From: an uncultured Methylocystaceae bacterium
GTDB lineage: Bacteria > Pseudomonadota > Alphaproteobacteria > Rhizobiales > Beijerinckiaceae
NCBI GenBank assembly: GCA_945956975.1
Contig: CAMFKC010000147.1
Coordinates: forward strand, 1 to 6,264
DNA length: 6,264 bases
Direction: 5' to 3'
The position numbers and the translations under genes were made by a program. Each line of letters begins with the position of its first letter. Position 1 is the stretch's first letter. The notes beneath the pieces were generated by a model. The model was not told where the DNA came from, searched no databases, and saw only the letters and a list, made by a program, of their open reading frames with translations. Below, piece by piece: positions 1-5,651 of this stretch.

Positions 1-47
1 CTACACACTGCATATCGTCGGCAGCGTCAGATGTGTATAAGAGACAG
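1..47 (+). other. Illumina Nextera (Tn5) adapter left in the assembly; not genomic
   Basis: The window opens with the inner end of the P5 primer (CTACAC, 1-6), then ACTGCATA (7-14), which equals the Nextera i5 index S506/N506. Next come the Read 1 primer segment TCGTCGGCAGCGTC (15-28) and the 19-base Tn5 mosaic end AGATGTGTATAAGAGACAG (29-47), in exactly the order of a Nextera library molecule. Genomic sequence therefore starts at 48. This is a sequencing artefact, not a transposon in the organism. The minus-strand frame of the neighbouring methyltransferase gene stays open through the adapter, so automatic annotation may add the false tail CLLYTSDAADD to that protein. Confidence 0.99.
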
Positions 48-661
48 GTCGAGAGGGTGACGCCCGTGACGTCGGCGCCGCAATGGCGCGCAAGATAGAG
101 CGCCATGCCGCCCCAGCCCGATCCGATGTCGAGCGTTCTCTGGCCGGGTTCGATGAGCAGCTTGGCGGCGATGTGCCGTTTCTTGGCGAGCTGCGCCTCG
201 TCGAGTGTCATGTCGGGCCGCTCGAAATAGGCGCAGGAATGCTGGCGGTCGCCGTCGAGAAAGAGGTCGTAGAGCCGGCCGTCGAGATCGTAATGGTGCG
301 CGACATTGGCCCGCGCGCGGGCGCGTTCGTTGCGCCAAAGTTTCGAAGCGACCCGCTGCGACATCCATACGGCGCGCATCGCCAGAGGCGGGGCGCGGCG
401 GATGGCGTTGCTCATCACCACATGGAGAAAATCGAGGATCGTGCCGGCCGTCATCACGAGCCGGCCGTCCATGAAGAGTTCGCCGAGCCCGAGTTCGGGA
501 TTGCGCACCAGTTGGAATGGGCCTTCGGCGTCCGTGAAGCGAATGCCGATCAGAGGTCCGCTGCCGTCCCCGAAGCGTTCCTTCGCGCCGTTGGCATAGG
601 CGATCTCGATCTGGCCGCGCTTGATGATGCGCGAGGCCAGGCCCGAAAGCAGTCTCTGCAT
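48..661 (-). CDS. Cyclopropane-fatty-acyl-phospholipid synthase family methyltransferase (cfa-like), N-terminal 204 residues, cut by contig end
   Basis: Members of this family transfer a methylene or methyl group from S-adenosylmethionine to the double bond of unsaturated acyl chains in membrane phospholipids, at the inner face of the cytoplasmic membrane. The start at 661 is supported by a purine-rich Shine-Dalgarno (AGGGGGA read on the minus strand, 669-675) seven bases upstream. Visible are HHYDL at residues 122-126, HSCAYF at 141-146 and the SAM-binding loop LDIGSGWGG at 177-185. Cys143 lines up with Cys139 of E. coli Cfa, one of its bicarbonate ligands. The spacing of these motifs resembles E. 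coli Cfa, so about half of a roughly 400-residue protein is present; the remaining catalytic residues would lie beyond the break. The truncation is from the assembly: the reading frame meets adapter, not a stop. Alphaproteobacteria often carry several paralogues of this family, some not shown to make cyclopropane, so the exact product is not settled. It is divergent from the secreted-protein gene. Confidence 0.9.
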
Positions 662-855
662 CGAAAAATCCCCCTGTGTTAACAATGCTGGATCGGGCCG
701 CCGAGCCCTGCTAGCCTGCATTGTCGCCTGTGGCCGTAAAACTCCGCAAGGCGACCCTCTGGACGAAAAACGGCGGATTTTCGGACAGCGGAAGCGTGAG
801 GAGGCCGGAATAGACGGGCGGCAATGGCGCCGTCCGAGCTTCTGGAGTTGCGTCC

Positions 856-1344
856 ATGCGTGCCCCCGCCTGCCTTGGCCTCGGCCTTTTCCTCACAGCT
901 CTCGGTCCTGCCGTCGCCCAGCCCGGCGTCGCCGGCGCACGCGGTCCTGTGGTCGTCCGCCCATCCTTGGGAGCGGCCGCCGCAAGCGGGCCCCGCGTCA
1001 TCCAGATTGCGGCGCGGCCGGTCTATGGGCCGCCGCTGCGGGCGATCTATGGGCCTCCGCGCGCAACCGTGCGGCACGCCGGCCGGCACCGTGGCGGGAA
1101 CGCCGGCTTCATCGGCTATCCGCCGGTCTACCAATCCGCCGCCGAGGCGGCGCCGGCGCCTGCTCAGGCCGCGCCTTCGGGCGAGTACCTGCGTCCGCGT
1201 GCGGCCATCGTCTACAATTACGCGGGCGGACCGCCGCTCTGGCAAGGGGACGCGGGCTATGTCGCACAGCCCGTCATTTATAACGTCCAGACCGTGCTGC
1301 GCCGCTATCCGCTGACTGGCATGGAGCCGCACCCCGGACGATAG
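856..1344 (+). CDS. Small secreted protein of unknown function, Pro/Tyr-rich (162 aa)
   Basis: I do not recognise a family. The start at 856 has a Shine-Dalgarno (TGGAG, 843-847) eight bases upstream and begins a clear Sec signal peptide: an Arg at position 2, a hydrophobic core over about residues 6-18, and a likely cleavage site AVA|QP after residue 21. There is no lipobox, so it is probably soluble in the periplasm or exported. The mature part is rich in Pro, Ala, Gly, Arg and Tyr and looks largely disordered. It contains a short tandem repeat around YGPP (residues 57-60 and 65-68) and later GYPPVY. No cysteine occurs after the signal peptide. It stands alone between a divergent methyltransferase gene and hemA, 210 bases upstream of hemA, so joint transcription with hemA is possible but not shown. 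The intact signal peptide with a good ribosome site argues for a real gene; other frames here are open only because of high GC. Confidence 0.72.
   Translation: MRAPACLGLGLFLTALGPAVAQPGVAGARGPVVVRPSLGAAAASGPRVIQIAARPVYGPPLRAIYGPPRATVRHAGRHRGGNAGFIGYPPVYQSAAEAAPAPAQAAPSGEYLRPRAAIVYNYAGGPPLWQGDAGYVAQPVIYNVQTVLRRYPLTGMEPHPGR
1021..1068 (+). repeat. Imperfect 24-base tandem repeat inside the secreted-protein gene
   Basis: Two 24-base units (1021-1044 and 1045-1068) share the exact decamer TCTATGGGCC (1022-1031 and 1046-1055). They encode two 8-residue units built on [VI]YGPP followed by a Leu-Arg or Arg. The repeat is in frame and probably arose by local duplication in a low-complexity, Pro/Tyr-rich segment. 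Confidence 0.6.
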
Positions 1345-1358
1345 GCGGAGGCGCGCCG

Positions 1359-1426
1359 CCCCTCGAGCATGATCTATCTCAAAGCGCAGGTCTTTCGGCC
1401 GGGCAAAATGGCGCCTGTTCGAGGGG
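1359..1426. repeat. Inverted repeat with 8-base arms in the gap before hemA
   Basis: CCCCTCGA (1359-1366) and TCGAGGGG (1419-1426) are perfect reverse complements 52 bases apart. The pairing can extend outward through CGCCG and CGGCG with a small bulge, and an inner CAGG/CCTG pair (1387-1390, 1414-1417) could stack inside. There is no T-run, so it is not a typical intrinsic terminator for the upstream gene. The left arm runs into GAGCATGATCT (1364-1374), which resembles, from memory, the end of palindromic intergenic repeats common in Hyphomicrobiales genomes; the right half does not match well, so this could be a decayed copy. It could equally be a structured leader of hemA. Confidence 0.4.
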
Positions 1427-1434
1427 TGCGGCGT

Positions 1435-1468
1435 TTGACCGCTCGCATTCGAATTCGAAAGATTATAA
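1435..1468 (+). promoter_or_regulatory. Possible hemA promoter with a 12-base palindrome (candidate operator)
   Basis: A perfect palindrome, TTCGAATTCGAA, lies at 1448-1459 and is also a direct doubling of TTCGAA. It follows a -35-like TTGACC (1435-1440) and precedes the AT-rich GATTATAA (1461-1468), an unusual composition in this GC-rich gap. The best -10-like hexamer (GATTAT, 1461-1466) is 20 bases from TTGACC, longer than the usual 17 or so, so the promoter call is weak. The palindrome is placed where a repressor could block polymerase. No FNR/FixK box (TTGAT-N4-ATCAA) was found, although such boxes control hemA in some relatives. Confidence 0.3.
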
Positions 1469-1554
1469 GAAGTGGCCGGGAGATTGATCCGCCGGCTCCG
1501 ACAAGGCCCGCACTACGGGCGGCAGGTCGGCGGATCGCGAAAGGATCGTTGGAC

Positions 1555-2844
1555 ATGCGTTATGGACGCTATTTCGAGGCTGCGATCGGTCAGCTGCGCA
1601 ACGAGCGGCGCTATCGTGTTTTCGCAAATCTCGAGCGCGACGTCAGCGACATGCCCCGCGCCATCTGGCGCGACGACGACGGCGGCCAGCGCGACGTGAC
1701 GATCTGGTGCTCCAACGACTATCTCGGCATGGGCCGCCACCCGGACGTGGTCGAGGCCATGCGCGCGACCGCGGCGAAGCTCGGCGCCGGCGCCGGCGGC
1801 ACCCGCAACATTTCCGGCACCAACGCGCCGCTGGTCGAGCTCGAGGCCGAACTGGCCGACCTCCACGGCAAGGAAGCCGCGCTAGTGTTCACGTCCGGCT
1901 GGATTTCCAATCTGGCGGGCATTTCGACCATTGCCGACCTGATGCCGAACTGCGTGATCCTGTCGGACGCGCTGAACCACAATTCGATGATCGAGGGCGT
2001 CAAGCGGTCCTCGGCCGAACGCAAGATCTGGCGCCACAACGACGTCGCCCATCTCGAGGAACTGCTCGCGGCCGAGCCCTACGAGCGTCCGAAGCTGATC
2101 GTCTTCGAGAGCCTTTATTCGATGGACGGCGACATCGCCCCGATCGGCGCGATCGCCGATCTCGCCGAAAAATACAACGCCATGACCTACATCGACGAGG
2201 TTCATGCGGTCGGCATGTACGGGCCGCGCGGCGCCGGCGTCTGCGAGCGCGATGGGGTGATGGATCGCATCGACGTGATCGAGGGCACGCTAGCCAAGGG
2301 CTTCGGTACGCTGGGCGGCTATATCGCGGGCGACGCCGCCGTCATCGACGCCGTGCGCTCCTATGCGCCGTCCTTCATCTTCACCACTGCGCTGCCGCCT
2401 GCGGTCGCGGCTGCCGCCTGCGCTGCGGTGCGTGTGCTGAAGCAGCGCCCAGATTTGCGTGAAAGGCACCAGCGCCAGGCCTGGCTGACCAAGCATGCGC
2501 TGGAGGCGGCGGGCCTTCCGGTTCTCGAGAACCCCTCGCACATCGTGCCCGTGATGGTGCGCGACGCCGAGAAGTGCAAGGCGGCGAGCGACCTCCTGAT
2601 GGAGCGCCACGGCATCTACATCCAGCCGATCAATTATCCGACCGTCGCGCGCGGCGAGGAGCGCCTGCGCATCACGCCGACCCCGCTGCACTCGGACGCG
2701 CTGATCGCGGAGCTGGTCGAGGCTCTGGTCGATGTCTGGCGGACCTTGGATCTTCCCTTCGTGGAACCCAAGCTCGATGTCGAGCCCAAGCCGGACAGCG
2801 AGGCCGTCTGCGCCTATCCGGAATTCCGCAAGGCCGCCGAGTAG
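1555..2844 (+). CDS. hemA: 5-aminolevulinate synthase (429 aa)
   Basis: This PLP-dependent cytosolic enzyme condenses glycine with succinyl-CoA to give 5-aminolevulinate, CoA and CO2, the first step of tetrapyrrole (heme) synthesis in Alphaproteobacteria. The start at 1555 (MRYGRYF) has AAGGA (1541-1545) upstream. From it the active-site residues carry the same numbers as the Rhodobacter capsulatus enzyme: Arg21, Asn54, Thr83, Asn85, His142, Asp214 and His217 (in IDEVHAVG), and the PLP-binding Lys248 in TLAKGFG. The C-terminal Thr363 and Arg372 correspond to Thr365 and Arg372+2 of that enzyme, implying a two-residue deletion in between. The frame is open upstream to 1369, but that 62-residue extension is Arg-rich, lacks a ribosome site and is not part of the family. 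The protein is about 20 residues longer than usual at the C-terminus, with a doubled VEPK[LP]D (residues 403-414). No CP-type heme regulatory motif is seen. A strong terminator follows, so the gene ends its own transcript. Confidence 0.97.
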   Translation: MRYGRYFEAAIGQLRNERRYRVFANLERDVSDMPRAIWRDDDGGQRDVTIWCSNDYLGMGRHPDVVEAMRATAAKLGAGAGGTRNISGTNAPLVELEAELADLHGKEAALVFTSGWISNLAGISTIADLMPNCVILSDALNHNSMIEGVKRSSAERKIWRHNDVAHLEELLAAEPYERPKLIVFESLYSMDGDIAPIGAIADLAEKYNAMTYIDEVHAVGMYGPRGAGVCERDGVMDRIDVIEGTLAKGFGTLGGYIAGDAAVIDAVRSYAPSFIFTTALPPAVAAAACAAVRVLKQRPDLRERHQRQAWLTKHALEAAGLPVLENPSHIVPVMVRDAEKCKAASDLLMERHGIYIQPINYPTVARGEERLRITPTPLHSDALIAELVEALVDVWRTLDLPFVEPKLDVEPKPDSEAVCAYPEFRKAAE

Positions 2845-2872
2845 GCTTCGCGCCCGCGTGAACGACAAGATG

Positions 2873-2895
2873 GGCCGGCCTTGCCGGCCTTTTTT
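2873..2895 (+). terminator. Rho-independent terminator after hemA
   Basis: A perfect 7-base GC stem, GGCCGGC (2873-2879) with GCCGGCC (2883-2889), closes a 3-base loop (CTT) and is followed directly by six T (2890-2895). It starts 28 bases after the hemA stop codon. It separates hemA from the downstream acyltransferase gene and makes any start for that gene before about 2896 unlikely. Confidence 0.93.
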
Positions 2896-2988
2896 CGTTC
2901 GCGCCGCCCGCAGGCATGGGCCAGCGCAAGGCGAAGCAGGCGAAAGCCCGTCATTCTGAGTCCATTGATGGCGGGAGGGACGAGGCGG

Positions 2989-4443
2989 ATGCGCACGGCA
3001 AGCGGGCTCGACGGCGCCTTTCTGAGCCTCGAAACGGCGGACATGCCGATGCATGTCGGCTCGTTGCATCTGTTCGAGAAGCCGCCGCTCAGGGGGCGGG
3101 ATTTCACGACGCAGGTGCGCCGCATGATCGCAGGCCGCCTGCATCTCGCGCCGATCTTCACGCGGCGCATGGTGGCTGCGCCCTTCAATTTCGCGAATCC
3201 CGTATGGATCGAGACGACCGTCGATCTCGGTTTCCATATCCAGCGCGTCGATCTCCCGGCCCCCGGAACGCTCGCGCAATTGCAGGCATGCGTCGCCGAC
3301 CTTCACGCCCGGCTGCTCGATCGCGACCGGCCGCTGTGGATGCTCCATGTGTTCGAGGGTCTGGAAGACGGCCGGAAGGCCTATTACGTGAAAATCCATC
3401 ACGCGCTGCTGGACGGGCAGGCGGGGGCGGCGCTGGCGGCGGCGCTTTTCGACATGTCTTGCAAGCCGCCCCGCATCAAGCCCGCAGCGAGGAAGGCCGC
3501 CGAACCCGAGCCCGGCGCCCTTGGATTGATCGCCAATGCGATCCACCACGACGCGGCGCAATATTTTGGGTTCGCGCGCAAGCTGCCAGACATTGCGCGC
3601 ACGCTGGGCGGAATGGCTTTCGGTGGATCGGCGGAAAAGACCGCAGATGCGGCCGGGCGGATCGCCGAGAATATCGCGTTCGGCCCGCGCACGCCGCTCA
3701 ATGTCACGATCAGCGGCGAGCGATCGTTTGCTGGCGTCACGCTGCCGCTCGAACGGGTCAAGGCGGTCGCGCACGCCTGCGATGCGACGATCAACGACGT
3801 CGCGCTGACCTTGTGCAGCGGCATGCTGCGCCGGTGGCTGACGCGCCACGGCGGCTTGCCGAGAAAGCCGCTGATGGCCGCGATGCCGATCTCGCTGCGC
3901 GCCAAAGGCGATACGGAGATGACGACGCAGGCGACGCTCAGTCTGGTCAATCTGGCGACCCATATCGCCGATCCGCTGAAACGCATCGCGGCCATCCGCA
4001 GCGCCGCTGGGGCGACCAAGTCGGTCGCCGGCAGGGCGAAGTCGCTGATCCCGACCGATTTCCCGACAATAGGTGGCCCCTGGCTGCTCGGCGCCGCCGC
4101 GGCGCTCTACGGTCGTTCGCACATCGCGAGCCTCGCGCCGCCGCTCGCCAATGTCGTCATATCCAACGTGCCGGGCCCGCCGATCCCGCTATACGCCGCC
4201 GGCCTGCGCATGACGGATTACTGGCCACTGTCGATCGTGACCCACGGGGTCGGGCTCAACATCACGCTGATGAGCTACAATGGCGCGCTCGGCGTCGGCT
4301 TCACCGCCGCGCGCTGCGCAGTGGAAAACGCCGACGAACTCGTGGCGGATTTCCTCAGCGCCCTGCGGCAGATCGAAAGGGCCGTCGCCGAACGCGATGC
4401 GATTGCCGCCCCCGGAAAGCGCAAGCCGCGCAAGGCAGCGTGA
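2989..4443 (+). CDS. Wax ester synthase/acyl-CoA:diacylglycerol acyltransferase (WS/DGAT) family protein (484 aa)
   Basis: Family members transfer acyl groups from acyl-CoA to fatty alcohols or diacylglycerol, making wax esters or triacylglycerol, usually at the cytoplasmic membrane or lipid droplets. The catalytic HHxxxDG motif is intact as HHALLDG (residues 137-143). Other family landmarks are the N-terminal DGAFLSLE (8-15), RPLW (114-117), NDVALTLCSG (269-278), SNVPGPP (392-398) and the late GLNITLMSYNG (422-432). The length fits the family norm of about 450-500. I chose ATG 2989 because GGGAGG (2973-2978) lies ten bases upstream and DGAFL starts at the expected distance; ATG 2968 is in frame but has a poor ribosome site, and a still longer frame would begin inside the hemA terminator. 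The C-terminus is a basic tail (GKRKPRKAA). No promoter is obvious in 2896-2988. The crotonase gene follows after 66 bases without an intrinsic terminator, suggesting one transcript. Wax ester versus triacylglycerol specificity cannot be read from sequence. Confidence 0.9.
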   Translation: MRTASGLDGAFLSLETADMPMHVGSLHLFEKPPLRGRDFTTQVRRMIAGRLHLAPIFTRRMVAAPFNFANPVWIETTVDLGFHIQRVDLPAPGTLAQLQACVADLHARLLDRDRPLWMLHVFEGLEDGRKAYYVKIHHALLDGQAGAALAAALFDMSCKPPRIKPAARKAAEPEPGALGLIANAIHHDAAQYFGFARKLPDIARTLGGMAFGGSAEKTADAAGRIAENIAFGPRTPLNVTISGERSFAGVTLPLERVKAVAHACDATINDVALTLCSGMLRRWLTRHGGLPRKPLMAAMPISLRAKGDTEMTTQATLSLVNLATHIADPLKRIAAIRSAAGATKSVAGRAKSLIPTDFPTIGGPWLLGAAAALYGRSHIASLAPPLANVVISNVPGPPIPLYAAGLRMTDYWPLSIVTHGVGLNITLMSYNGALGVGFTAARCAVENADELVADFLSALRQIERAVAERDAIAAPGKRKPRKAA

Positions 4444-4446
4444 CGC

Positions 4447-4458
4447 GCTGGCGCCAGC
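4447..4458. repeat. 12-base perfect palindrome after the WS/DGAT stop codon
   Basis: GCTGGCGCCAGC is its own reverse complement and starts four bases after the stop codon. It has no spacer and no T-run, so it is a poor terminator; a short hairpin in the mRNA or a protein-binding site are both possible. In GC-rich DNA a palindrome of this length can also arise by chance. Confidence 0.35.
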
Positions 4459-4477
4459 CGTTAGACTGCCCCTGAAA

Positions 4478-4504
4478 GGTCTGCGCACGGCAGACCGGAG
4501 GAGG
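4478..4504 (+). promoter_or_regulatory. Hairpin abutting a very strong Shine-Dalgarno of the crotonase gene
   Basis: GGTCTGC (4478-4484) pairs perfectly with GCAGACC (4490-4496) around the loop GCACG. The base of the stem touches GGAGGAGG (4497-4504), a near-maximal ribosome site five bases before ATG 4510. The hairpin leaves the ribosome site exposed, so it may keep it open, protect a processed 5' end, or just be a spacer. No T-run follows, so it is not an intrinsic terminator. Confidence 0.5.
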
Positions 4505-4509
4505 CGCCC

Positions 4510-5289
4510 ATGTCGGATTCACTTCTCGTCTCGCGGGACGGTCCGGTCACGATCATCGCAATCAACCGCCCGCATCGCCGCAATGCGGTCGATGGCGCGA
4601 CGGCGACCCGGCTTTTCGACGCCTTCAGGGCGTTCGACGCCGACGAGGCGGCTTCGGTCGCCGTCTTCTGCGGCGCGGACGACGTCTTCTGCGCGGGCGC
4701 GGACCTGAAGGCTCTGGCCGAAGGCGATCGCGAGAAGCGGCGCGAACTCGGCGGGCAGAACACGATGGCGCCGATGGGTCCGAGCCGGCTACGCCTCGGC
4801 AAGGCGGTGATTGCGGCGGTGGAGGGCTACGCGGTGGCGGGTGGTCTGGAACTCGCCCTCTGGGCCGACATGCGCGTGATGGCGGAAGATGCGACCTTCG
4901 GCGTCTTCTGCCGGCGGTTCGGCGTGCCTCTGGTCGATCTCGGCACCATTCGCCTGCCGCGCTTGATCGGCCACTCCCGGGCGATGGATCTGATTCTCAC
5001 CGGCCGGCCCGTCGGCGCGGCGGAGGCGTTGAACTTCGGCCTCGCCAACCGCGTCGTTCCGAGCGGGCAGGCGCGCGCCGAGGCAGTGAAGCTGGCGCAT
5101 CAGATCGCGGCATTTCCGCAGGCCTGCATGCGTGCGGACCGCCTATCGGCGCTGGCGCAGTGGGATATGGCTGAGGACGAGGCGATCGTGAACGAGATGA
5201 GGGGCGGCCTCGCCGTCATCGAATCCGGGGAAACGCTGTCCGGCGCCCAGCGCTTCGCCAGCGGGCAAGGGCGCGGCGGGCGGTTCTGA
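4510..5289 (+). CDS. Crotonase/enoyl-CoA hydratase-isomerase family protein, lacking the second hydratase glutamate (259 aa)
   Basis: Crotonase-fold enzymes act on acyl-CoA thioesters in the cytosol, stabilising an enolate in an oxyanion hole. The oxyanion-hole segments are FCAGADLK (residues 60-67, Ala64) and GYAVAGGLE (106-114, Gly111). Aligned with rat mitochondrial enoyl-CoA hydratase, Glu114 matches catalytic Glu144, but the second catalytic glutamate (Glu164 in QPE) falls on Cys134 in FGVFCRR. The segment FGVFCRRFGVP...GTIRLPRLIG is typical, as I recall it, of a crotonase subgroup widely annotated only as family members. Classical syn-hydration of enoyl-CoA is therefore doubtful; isomerase, dehydratase or other thioester chemistry is possible. 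Length is normal for the family. The start at 4510 is fixed by GGAGGAGG five bases upstream. The WS/DGAT gene 66 bases upstream suggests a shared role in acyl-CoA supply to, or recovery from, neutral lipid, but that is inference. Confidence 0.9.
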   Translation: MSDSLLVSRDGPVTIIAINRPHRRNAVDGATATRLFDAFRAFDADEAASVAVFCGADDVFCAGADLKALAEGDREKRRELGGQNTMAPMGPSRLRLGKAVIAAVEGYAVAGGLELALWADMRVMAEDATFGVFCRRFGVPLVDLGTIRLPRLIGHSRAMDLILTGRPVGAAEALNFGLANRVVPSGQARAEAVKLAHQIAAFPQACMRADRLSALAQWDMAEDEAIVNEMRGGLAVIESGETLSGAQRFASGQGRGGRF

Positions 5290-5308
5290 CGATCAGGACC
5301 GCTTGCCG
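5274..5308 (+). terminator. Long hairpin spanning both stop codons of two convergent genes
   Basis: Bases 5274-5289 can pair with 5293-5308 around a 3-base loop (CGA) to give a 16-base-pair stem in the plus-strand RNA: 13 Watson-Crick pairs and three G-U pairs (5278/5304, 5279/5303, 5285/5297). The loop is the gap between the TGA of the crotonase gene and the TGA of the opposite gene. In the minus-strand RNA the three wobble positions become A-C mismatches, so the fold favours the crotonase transcript. No T-run follows on either side, so it is not a canonical intrinsic terminator; it may halt or protect the crotonase mRNA 3' end. Confidence 0.6.
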
Positions 5309-5508
5309 AACAGATCCGCCGCCGTGAGCACGATGAGACTGGCGAGATAGACAGCCGTGCCGCCGATGGCGAGCACGATCACCAGGGGATAGCCGACGAT
5401 GGCGATGGCCGCGACCAGCACGACCAGAGCCAGCGCGATGGCCGTATAGAGGAGGCGCGACGACCGTGCGGGCGCGGCGGCGACGGTGGAGAGGGCGGTG
5501 TCGGACAT
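5293..5508 (-). CDS. Small two-helix membrane protein of unknown function (71 aa)
   Basis: I do not recognise a family. The start at 5508 is supported by GGGAAG (minus strand, 5515-5520) six bases upstream. After a short N-terminal stretch of about 18 residues rich in Ala, Ser and Thr with two Arg, there are two hydrophobic segments, about residues 19-39 and 41-64, separated only by Gly-Tyr-Pro. They probably form a helical hairpin in the cytoplasmic membrane, with the C-terminal DLFGKRS on the same side as the N-terminus. It contains no cysteine or histidine and no obvious catalytic residue. The gene converges on the crotonase gene with three bases between the stop codons and is divergent from the DUF3618 gene, with which it shares a 195-base control region. 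Holin-like or envelope-stress roles are possible, but nothing in the sequence shows them. Confidence 0.75.
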   Translation of the reverse strand: MSDTALSTVAAAPARSSRLLYTAIALALVVLVAAIAIVGYPLVIVLAIGGTAVYLASLIVLTAADLFGKRS

Positions 5509-5616
5509 GGTCGGCTTCCCGCTTTTGTGACCCGTGGAAATGACGCCCGCTTATGACTGTGGCCGGCGGTCATGTCGATGGGATGTGGCCGCTGCCTATT
5601 GTCGCAGCCGGACTGA

Positions 5617-5632
5617 TGAAGCGGGCGCTTCA
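5617..5632. repeat. Inverted repeat TGAAGC-N4-GCTTCA in the divergent control region
   Basis: Perfect 6-base arms (5617-5622 and 5627-5632) surround GGGC. The site lies 20 bases upstream of the EcfG-like -35 element and between two divergent genes, so it could be an operator serving either gene. No T-run is present on either strand, which argues against a terminator. A weaker pair, ATGAC/GTCAT (5553-5557, 5569-5573), lies nearby. Confidence 0.35.
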
Positions 5633-5651
5633 CCCTAATCGCGGCAGGAGC

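Noticed and set aside
29..47. A Tn5-like transposon end in the genome
   Set aside because: The mosaic end is preceded by the Illumina primer segment and an i5 index, so it comes from library preparation.
720..749. Minus-strand TTGCGG-N18-GACAAT as a promoter for the CFA-family gene
   Set aside because: Only three of six and four of six positions match the housekeeping consensus, and such matches are expected by chance in a 194-base gap.
1345..1360. Short hairpin GGCGG/CCGCC just after the secreted-protein stop codon as a terminator
   Set aside because: Five pairs with a 7-base loop and no T-run; it is common in GC-rich sequence.
1369..1554. 62-residue N-terminal extension of HemA from ATG 1369
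   Set aside because: There is no ribosome site, the composition is Arg-rich as in non-coding GC-rich frames, and the active-site numbering fits the start at 1555.
2290..4122. Long open frame on the minus strand (610 codons) across hemA and the WS/DGAT gene
   Set aside because: It lies opposite two well-supported genes, crosses the hemA terminator, and its translation is Arg-rich with no recognisable domain. High GC at third positions produces such shadows.
2916..4475. Second long plus-strand frame (519 codons) over the WS/DGAT gene
   Set aside because: The translation is an Arg-rich shadow without motifs, whereas the overlapping frame carries HHxxxDG and other family landmarks.
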